Notes under the pieces: generated by a model | The model's database searches: none | Seen by the model: only the letters and a program-made list of their open reading frames with translations | Told to the model about the DNA's origin: nothing | Program-made: the position numbers and the translations under genes | Assembly: GCA_004794655.1 (NCBI GenBank) | Contig: SMMW01000080.1 | Span: 124,001 to 188,000, forward strand | Direction of reading: 5' to 3' | DNA length: 64,000 bases | From: Marisa cornuarietis | Lineage: Eukaryota > Mollusca > Gastropoda > Architaenioglossa > Ampullariidae | Part shown: in pieces, positions 15,906 to 25,500 of the stretch | Numbering within the stretch: the stretch's first letter is position 1 | Layout: every line of letters starts with the position of its first letter

Positions 15906-17090
15906 TGTGTAGTGCATAACACACTACTTCGTTCTACATCAATCAGGATAAAAATAAACAATAAGACAATTATGGGAAATAAGCACTGAAACGGCTTGTG
16001 CTCCCCCAATTAAATCATGTGCAATGTCCAACCTTGTCAACAGAGAAAAATGTTAGAAAGTTTAATGAATGGCCTGTGGCTGTACCCGTAAAATATACAG
16101 AGAATAGCAAAGCAGAAGCATTAGTGTGTCTCTCACCATATTTTTCAACATGTAGCTATGTTTCACATGCTGAAGTAACAGGGCTCATATGAGAAGACTT
16201 CTTCAGTCATTAGATTACACAATGGAAACTTTAAAAAAAAGCTTTCAATTTATAGATGCCCAGTTTCATCATATAGGATTTCACTAAAATCATATGATGT
16301 GTCTTCTACTTCTAGTGCATCATTTTAAATCTAGTGGAAATGTTGGCATTGGTCCTTCAGATCAATGGGGCTATTCGTTTCCAGAAGGGATCAAGAACAT
16401 AGGTATTATAATGTCATAATAATACCTCTGCTTTCATAAGTTCTGCTATGGAAGCTGCTACCATTCTCCGTTAAAACCATTCAGTCAGCTACATGCTTCC
16501 GATGGTCGTTAAAGACTTTCTTTCGTTTAGTAACACTTTTCCCACTGCAGTATGAACTCACTCATGGTTAAAGTGTCTATAATATATGCTCAAGAGTGTT
16601 GTCTGTATGCTGTAAGAAAAAGTGTGCCAAGTTTTTCAAGAGCCTTCCATCAACTTCTATTTTGTATTGTATGCTTAGCCTGGTAATGTGAAGCATAAAG
16701 AACCTGGCCAAATACTGGGAAGTGCAAAATTTGGGAAAGAGAACCCATATGCAGAAATATACACATGCACAAAATACAAAATAAAAAAAAAATCATCCAA
16801 AAAATCCAAAGTAACTTGTTCAAAATATCAACAGTAAATAAAGCTTACGTTAAAAGGAAAATTTATCATGCCACTAACTTCTTGCGGAAACTTTGATGCA
16901 CCTGCAGCTATTATTTAATCCAATTTCCTAACCTCTAGGACAGCAACAATCCAACACAAATAGGAGCTTTCTTGCATCATCAAACTAAAAAAGTGCATGA
17001 CAACCATAATATTTAAGTATTACACTTTTAACAAAATAATCACCTGACAATGCTATATCTGACAGTCAATAAACAATGCCGATCAACAGC
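15906..17090 (-). other. Probable FAM162 3' UTR / intergenic
   Basis: No coding exon was seen on either strand between the convergent polyadenylation zone and the FAM162 stop codon. AT-rich sequence consistent with a long 3' UTR. Confidence 0.45.
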
Positions 17091-18527
17091 TTAATCAGCC
17101 TTTTTCTGATTATCGCTGTGCCACAGTCTGTTTTGTCGTGCAACACTCTCGCCTCGCTCAGCTGCTTTCCGACCTGAATAAATGTAAACAATGCATAACA
17201 GCACTGTAACTCCTATCATCAATAAATTCACTCGTATGCGAAACACATCCTTTGCCTTTTTCATCTGTATCTGCCTGAAAAGACAAGATGAATTACAAAG
17301 CCACAAACATTACAAAACAGTTATGTTCACTGAAAGTTGCAAATGATTCACAGCAGAATAGGGCCTTTGTTTGGAGAGGTGAAACTGCATTATCAGTAAC
17401 TGCACTGACCCAAGATGGAAGACCATGGATCGAGGTAGAGTTGTTTTTAACCAGTCTTATTTAAAATGTATTAAAATTGTTAACAAGGGAGTAGTTGAAG
17501 ATGCCAAAAAAAAACCCAAACTAAAGTAAATAAAATTCTGCTGCAGTGGCAAGATCCAACATTTACAAATACATGTCATGGTTCTGTGCTTGTATTTCGT
17601 GAAGTTCTGAAAAGTCTATACGAATTATAATCATTAAGAAAAAACAAATATTTTTGGTATGGATTGTTTAAAAAATATGATTAAACACTGTTTAATAATG
17701 AAACATCTTACGTGACTTCTTCGGGAATCTGAGCATCATCTTTATACATCTTAGTCCAAACAAGGATCTTTTTGTCCAAACCTGATGGCTTGTGGAAACC
17801 TGAAAATCGACGTTCGGTCTCAAGCGTGTTTAAAAGAAATTACAACAACATTAAAAACTATACACTATAAAGAATTTCTCAATAGTGAAACATTTATTAC
17901 GTCAGTTAATAAGTTTTTATTTACATCGGACATGAACGGCCCGGTGGTACAACAGGAGAACTGTACGTGTCGTCCGGACAGTGACTATTGCGGGGTCGAG
18001 TGATCTTGCCTTTGCCACATTTCTCTCTTCATCTCTTTGAACTGGGCGGGGTTGCCGTGGCCGATCGAGTTTCTGACCCGGCGTCAAAGACAACCAATAG
18101 TTAACCTGCCCCACATTTCTCTCTTCATCTCTTCGAACTGGACGGGGTTGCCATGACCGATTAGTTTCTGACCCGGCGTCAACAGCAACCAATTAACCTG
18201 CATCCCATGATAACTGAATGGCGACTTTTAAAATACTTGCAATGAAACGATTTTTTTAATCGTCAAAATGTGATAATAATGAAAGTCGATGTCTAAAAAG
18301 TCAGTCGCTGGATAGCAAAGAGATTGTATGTTTAAAAACAAAATAAACCTGCCTTCTCCTGTTGACTTTAGCTTTGGAGATGATGAATGAAGACTTTGAG
18401 CCAGGATTGCTGAGACAGCTGGGCACTTGTTAGGCCAACCAATGCTGGAAGCAATTCCATTTCGCGAGAAGATCTTTCTGAAAAGCCTCGCCGACCCCAG
18501 AGTACGAGATGTAGAAAAATACGACAT
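17091..18527 (-). CDS. FAM162: FAM162-family mitochondrial membrane protein (3 coding exons)
   Basis: Homologue of FAM162A/B (HGTD-P family), single-pass mitochondrial proteins linked in vertebrates to hypoxia-induced cell death. Coding exons 18527-18353, 17799-17712 and 17274-17091 give 148 residues (human FAM162A is about 154). The N-terminus (MSYFSTSRTLGSARLFRK) is basic and serine-rich, like a mitochondrial presequence. The family signature follows: HKPSGLDKKILVWTKMYK (from residue 60), an IPEEV motif, then a hydrophobic span at about 104-121 (NLLMIGVTVLLCIVYIYSG) followed by RKAAERGES. The frame across intron 1 requires a GC donor (AAG|GCAGGTTTA); the GT four bases downstream breaks the frame. 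The start is the ATG at 18527; an in-frame TTG at 18551 is not a credible eukaryotic start. Confidence 0.92.
18015..18200. repeat. 96-base tandem duplication with GC and CCAAT boxes
   Basis: Two near-identical units start at 18015 and 18111 (CCACATTTCTCTCTTCATCT). Each carries a G/C-rich box (GGGCGGGG in unit 1, GGACGGGG in unit 2), GACCCGGCGTCAA and CAACCAAT. It lies inside FAM162 intron 1. It may be an intronic regulatory element or an interspersed repeat; the sequence does not decide. Confidence 0.75.
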
Positions 18528-19590
18528 CTTATAAGATATCAAATTAAACAAATGCCGTTTGCAATACTAGATCTATGAGATGCCCTCGTTTGTCTGCGAA
18601 CGTGTTCTCAATAACCTCAGGAACTTTCATGGATAGCCGAGACTCGACTTTGTGCGACTTATTATGAACACGATTTATAAAAAAAACGCATTAAAAAGTT
18701 TTGTTTTAATTGTTCATCAGTCATATATAAAGTTTGAAGCTGTGAGATTTTTAACTGAGAGATTTTGATTCTCAAAAGAGATTCAGGGTTGGGGGCAGGG
18801 GAGACTAAGTTCTAGCAGACGACCTTGAAACGTGTTGCAAGGGTTACGGTTGAACACCGATAGCGAAAATAGCACCACGGACTTGTATTACTGGACTGCT
18901 TGCAGACGATTTTTTTTTTTTTTTTTCAGTGAAGTCAGAAAACGAGGCTGGTTACGAAATAGCTTCCGGTTTATGTACATTCATTGTTAATGATCAGCGA
19001 GACTAACAGCGGAGAACTTCGCAAGAGGCTCAGCGTTGGTCTCGGCAGACAGACAGCAATCCACCTATACACGTCCGTGATAGCACGGGCATCGTGACTG
19101 GTTGTAATGGGAAATTCCCCTGACTAGGCGCAAGGCTTAAACAATCATCGAAAGCGAATCAAGGAACCAGTTTACGATGATCGTAACATATTTGCTATCA
19201 AAATATTTAGATGACGAGTTATGGTGCTCTATATATGTTCAGTGAATATCAAAGGTTCCTAAATACTGGAATATTTTTGAGAAAACGATCAGAAATGTAA
19301 CATTACCCACAGATTACAGGGGTCGATGTATGAGTCTGTATTCACTTGTGCGGGTTCCTAATGGATGGGAGTTGTGTTGTTACGTGACAATATTGAATAT
19401 CTTCTTGGATAAACCAGATTTATATGAATGTAGTCGCATATCATCATCATGTGTGAACTGAAACAAAGGGAAGCCTTCAAGTGATCGATGCACTCTACTT
19501 GAAACCGACAGAAAAGATAAGCAAATATCTATGCAGCGTGTGTAAAATTACGATGTAACACCATTTGTCTCATCATATAAGTATATAATA
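18528..19590. promoter_or_regulatory. Divergent intergenic region FAM162 / ZUP1
   Basis: About 1.06 kb separate the FAM162 start (minus) from the ZUP1 start (plus). No exon was identified. The middle is occupied by a dispersed-repeat copy (18872-19080). Promoters for both genes are expected here from layout; no TATA box is proposed. Confidence 0.45.
18872..19080 (+). mobile_element. Dispersed repeat, copy A (partner at 24021-24217)
   Basis: This stretch matches the reverse complement of 24021-24217 through shared blocks: CTTGTATTACTGGACTG, a T-run then CAGT, AGCTTCCGGTTTA, CATTCATT, GAGACTAACAGC, TCGCAAGAGGCTCAGCG, GGTCTCGGCAGA and CACCTATACACGTCC. The two copies differ at many positions, so they are old. 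No coding capacity. Class not determined; SINE or MITE. Confidence 0.75.
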
Positions 19591-22500
19591 ATGGATAGCA
19601 ACAACACAGAGACATATGCATGTTTTCTTTGTGAAGTATCAGGATTAACATCGTCAGCTATGAAGAAGCATATAGAGGAGTTTCATAGTGCTGGATGTAG
19701 TAGTTCTCAAAACTTATGTTTTGAGTGCATTTTTTGTGATTTTAAAGCAGAATCTGGTTATAAGATTCAGTGTCACATCACAGCTGAACATTCAGAGCAA
19801 AATATTTGCCCATTCTGTGATCTGAACTGTGGAGACAGTGGTGGGTTAAGTTCTCACTTAAATATAGAACACACACCAAGCCTGCTGAAAGTTTACTCTG
19901 ATGACCATGTTGATCATCATGACCATGAGGAAAAAATATTTAGAAATAATCATGAATCCTGTGAAAAAAATAAGCAAACAACTAATTCTGAACAGATAGA
20001 GAATGGAATAGAAGTTTATAATGCATTTGAAACTGATGTTACAGATCCAAATTTTAATCGTGTGTCAGATACAAGTTTAAGACTAACTGACTGTCCTTGT
20101 GGTTCAAGAACTGAGCTGGAAATTCAGGGACAGAAATTTCAGATTATTGATGCTGAGGCCAATGAAGAGAGGAATGATGTGTTATTCACCAAAGAGACAA
20201 TCAAAAGCAGCCAAAGAAGTGGAACGCAGTGTAATCATACCAAGAGTTCCAGCTCGCTGCCTATGGAAAGTTGTTGTACTGTTGGTGTTGATCTGGCAAC
20301 AATAGATTCAGACGAGAATACTGCTTCTCAGAAATTGGAAGATAATTTTCACGGTGGAGCTCCACTAGGGAATGAGGCAGTCCTGAAACCATCACTGGCA
20401 AGCAATCAGCACAGAACATTTGCTCCATCCATAAGTAAAGAGACAGCTCCCATTGTTTACAGCACTGGTGTGCCAGGAAGCAGCAAGCATGAAGACAGTC
20501 CACTTTATGACTGTCCCTTGTGTCCTTTTCAAACGGTTTCAGAGGGGCAAATTGTCCAACATTTTAACAGTGAGCATAATTTTTCAGAGGATGGTGCCTC
20601 CAGTGATGCTGACTTTGTGAACCCTTTGCTGTATTCCTGTCCAATGTGCTGTACTGGGTTTGACAGTCCTAAAGATCTCTCAAATCATGTTGATAAGAAC
20701 CATTTGGATGAAAGTCAACAAGAGAATATCTCTCAAGGCCAAACACATAGGGTGAGTAAGACAGAAAATGTTGTGAATGGAAATAAAAAGAAAAACTTGG
20801 ATCAACACAGTGGGAAAAGAAGTAGTGCTGATAGTACTAGTAGCCATAGAAAAGAACCTTTGGAGTGTTTGATATGTGGGATAGTCATGGATCATGAAGA
20901 CCAGAATCTTATGGCTGAGCATGTGGACAAACATTTCCAGTCTTCATCTCAAGAAGGTAGGAGTTTACAGGTATTGAGCCTCCTAAGTTTCTGTGAGTCC
21001 TTGTTTCTTTCAGCTCAGTAGGGATATTTTTTAAAATATTTTATTCCTACATCAAATTGTGAAAAATACTCAGATGTGCTAGAGAGGAAAATAAAAAAAT
21101 CCTTACTTGTGTTCTTTGGATGTACTTGGAGAAATTTAGAAAATACTTGTTTGGGGGTAGTGGTCAAATTTGTGTGTGGGGGCCACTGGGGGGGGGGAGG
21201 CAGGAGGGTGAAGGTCTGTTACTGTTTGTTTAAGACAGTACATGCATAGTATTATTAATAAGCACTTTACATTTTGTGCTATCTTTCTTGTTTTTCCTTT
21301 CTTTTTGTCATGGGTGAGTAGGTGTGAAGGCGTGTGTGGGCACACATCCAAGCATGTGTGTGTGTGTGTGTGTACACCATTCACAACTTGTTAGTTTGAA
21401 TAGTGAGAAGTGTCTAAATGTGCTTGTATACATGTTTATAGTTATACAATATATATGTTTTCTGATGAAAAGCTTGACATGATAGAAAGACCAAGGGATA
21501 ATTGGAACCATATGAGAAAAGCAGACTTACATTGACTCATTGGCTATTCAAAAATTCAAATGATGTTAAGAAACTATGGATTGAGATCTGGATAGATTAG
21601 TTTCTTAACGTCATTTGAATTTTATGTTTTTATTCATATGAGTTTCCTTTAAAGTCTACTTCAAGAGGAATATAAAGCCATGAAGTATATCTGAGATATA
21701 AAACTAAATATGCCAAATGCACCGTATTGTTACAACAATGTATGCACATTTGAGCATTTCATCTCACTTTCAGAATTCAAAGACCAGAAAAAATCTGAGC
21801 TTAGTAAAAGAATTGATGTTTTTTAAGATAAACCTTTTTTAAAATGATGATGTCATGGTGTCTGTTTCAAAATACATTGAAAAACAAACTAAAGAAATCA
21901 TTTTCTTCTTTGTTGAAGATTTTGACTGGCAATTTGCACAGAAACTGCAGTCTGAGGAACAGCAGAGAGTTCAGATTGAAGCAAATCAGTTAGAGCAGCA
22001 AAAGGTATTATATCAAAAGAAGCTTTAAGCAGTCATAAAATGTTTTAATCAACATCTGTTTATTAGTAATTAACAGCTATTTTGTCAACTTTCTTCTTCT
22101 TGGCAATGTCTTTTTTACTAAATAGATTTCCTGAAGTCTTTAGTTTTTCAGTTGATACTTGAGCTAATCATGACAGCAGTATTACATATTAAAAAAAATT
22201 GGTATCAAATTTTATTTGGCTGAGCAAGCCTTAAGGAGCTCCAGCAAATAACTGTTGCAGGCTAGAATACGATAAAGACAAGCCAGGCACATGCCATTCA
22301 GTCAGAACTCCAACATCTACATTTTATAAATGTTATTTTTTGTTGTTTTTAATAAACATCAAGTTTTTTTCTTGAATACATGGGGTGTTACATCGTGTAC
22401 TTTAGAAATAGAGTAATAGAGAAGTAGAACTTGAGAGGAGGGATAGAAGAGGATAAATAATGAAGACTGTGATCTTAAACTTATGTCTCAAATTTATACA

Positions 22501-25500
22501 GCTCAACTGAACAGCTGTTCCCACAAACATGTTGTCCAAATCTGCTATATGACTGTGACCTAAAATAGAACAATAAGTGAACACTAAATTATTTCTTTTG
22601 TACAGACTAAATATGGAATGAATACCAGACTGACAGCCAAACAGCAGTTTGATCAAGACCTTGAGCGGACTGTCAGTGCAGGCAGGATGACTGTTAGTGA
22701 GTTCCTTGAACGTAAAACATCTCATACTAAGAGCAGTCAGTCAGGTGTTGATGATGGATACACACGGGTAACAGGTGCATTTATCTTTATTGTTTCCAAC
22801 ATTGTGATATATTACTGTAACTAAGTAGCTTTATCGTTAATTCATTTTATTCATAAACACTGCACCAGAAACACATCTGTTCCATGAGCATTACTCCTTA
22901 CACCACACACCATAGTTACCATGATAGTTGTGATTATAGTCAATTGACTAGTCCTGCTTGTCTTCCTGAAGATTTATGACACTCTTCATCCTTCTTGTTT
23001 GTTTTATGATTCCTTTTTGTATCTTTATTACTTGTCTTCATGGCTGGTTTTTTTCTTTCTGTCCTTTGTATTCTGTCCTACTAGTCTTAAGCACTGAGAA
23101 CATGCTCCTTCGTGAGCACGATTATGCACTATATAAGTCACATGTTTATTATTATTATTAAATTGATTTTTATTTTGAGTTTTTTTTTAATTTTTTTGTT
23201 GGTCATTTGTTGAATTGTTGAATTCCATACTTAGTCTGTACAAAAGGAATCTTAAGGTCAGCCTTGGAAACTTCAAAGATTATCAATGAAAGTGGTGGCG
23301 TTCTGTTCTTCACATTGCTTATTAGAAAATGCTGTTCATAAGAGTGATGTTTATTTTGTACACTCTTCTTTGTCTGAATGAAAGGAATCATAGAAAAGCT
23401 GATGACCTACTATGTGAGTGGTAGCTGTCCACGCAATGTTTCCCGCACCTATCTGTGTTCCCCTCTTCACCACTATAGCACTTCCTATGGTGACAGAGGC
23501 TGGGGCTGTGGCTATCGTAACTTTCAGATGCTGCTGTCTTGCTTGATGACTGATGCCACATACCTAAGCATACTCTTTAATGGTGAGTGAAATTCTGTTT
23601 TCATTTCTTATCTAATGTTATATAGCTTGATTTTTCTTAGTTCTTTTCTCTCATTGATTAAATGAAATTAAGTTGGAAAGATAAAGGTAAGAATTTTTCT
23701 CTTTTTTAACTTTATTACCTTATTTTTTTTGCTTAATAATTGTTTGCTTTTTTAAAACTTTGTCTGGCCTTTGCTTCCCTTCTTTCTCTCTCTATTCGTG
23801 CGTAGCATATGAAATGAAACAAAATTTTTTAACTATCTCCAAATGAAAAACATGCAAAGGTTAGAAAATTAACTGTTACTGAAAGTTCTTGTAGGGTGCA
23901 TTTTTTCCCCTAATTCTAATGCCCTCCATTCTTAAAGGTTAACGCAAGATGCTGTTTCTCCAGATTTTCTCTTCTGTTCTACATATGCATATCTACATAT
24001 ATCACCATGTACAGAAAGAGCATGGACGTGTATAGGTGAATCTGCTGTCTATCTGCCGAGACCATCGCTGAGCCTCTTGCGAGGTCCTCGGCTGTTAGTC
24101 TCGACGAGCTTAAATAATGAATGTGACTAAACCGGAAGCTTTGTACACAAAAGCCTTGTTCTAGTAGTTAACTGAAAAAAATCATGTTCAACCAGTCCAG
24201 TAATACAAGCTCGTGGAAAGAGTTTAAAAATATAAGATTTTGCAGGAATACGTTGGGGTTGTAATAGCTTCAGCCAGTTTCAGGCAGGGAGAGGGAATCA
24301 TTTATATGTTTAGTGTGTGTTGATATCTTGATATGTTGTCTGCATATAAATGTGACCTCACAAGTTTGACCTTTTTCTGTGCATGGTGATGTCTGTAGGC
24401 ATGTATCTCAAATACAGAAGAGGGGTGTTCGTCCAGATTTCGGGATTTAGAATTTTGTACTAAACTTTATATAGAAATTTGAAAAAAAAAATCACTTTAC
24501 TTTTAAAGAATGAAGATCTTATGATATCTGTTTAGACAAAACAATTTCATAAGCCAAAAGTTGAATATTTAATGTTGAGCATGTTCAGGGTACTTGTTTG
24601 TTTAAAAAAAACACATATATAAAACAAAATTAGTAAAAATGAGATTTTTACACGTTGCATAGAACAGAGCTCTGCTTATCATGTCAATCAAGCTAGATTG
24701 GGTAGAGGTATGTGGGTTTCACACATGGCAGTCTGTGACTAGCATTAAAGATTCATGCCTTTCATACCGTAGGTCAACCCAAGATGCCCTCCATTCTTAA
24801 ACTGCAGCAGCTCATAGAAAATGCATGGAAGGAAGGCTTTGACCCTCATGGCTCAATGCAGCTTGAGGGAAGAGTGGTTAACACAAGGAAATGGATTGGG
24901 ACAACAGAGATTGTGGCTGCTTTGTCATCATTGCATATTAAGTGAGTACACATGCAAGCTGAATGTTATCACTTCTCTGTGTGTGGGGGGATGGGGGAGA
25001 GGGAAGAGAGCTCACACATTGCATGATTCGAGAGAGAGAGAGAGAGAGAACACACCTGTGTCTTTACACATACAGAGTTTTCTGCAACTTTGAAAAAAAA
25101 TAATAAATAAATCTCTTCGAAAGTGCACAGGGTAAATTTACCTTAGATGTGTAGTATCATGGCATCAGTGGAATCTAAAAGGACAGGTGGAGTGTATACC
25201 GGCAGTGCAACCTGTTATGTCAAAATGCCCAGCTCCAAATAAAGGTATTGATGTTTATTTTTATTTACTTTTTTTGTGTGAATGTCAAGTATACAATATC
25301 GAGGTCTGGCCAGTTAGATTTGCTACTTGGTGCAAACTTTAAGGCACTTAAAGCAAAGCCCAACCCTAGTTTAAAGAGCACCACATGCCTCATTTTACTT
25401 ATCTCTTTCCTCCAATCTAAACAGATTATGCCTTTAGTGCAGACCTAGAAATATTGGCATAGTCCTATGTGTTTCTGTTTATAATTTTATCTTTCAGAAT

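Noticed and set aside
18228..18551. FAM162 starting at an upstream in-frame TTG (18551) and reading through the intron 1 donor
   Set aside because: An ATG at 18527 gives a conventional start with a presequence-like N-terminus, and splicing at the GC donor joins in frame to the conserved HKPSG block.
22768..22774. GT at 22768 as the ZUP1 exon 3 donor
   Set aside because: It leaves phase 0 and the next exon would hit a stop; the donor at 22775 restores the conserved GIIE join.
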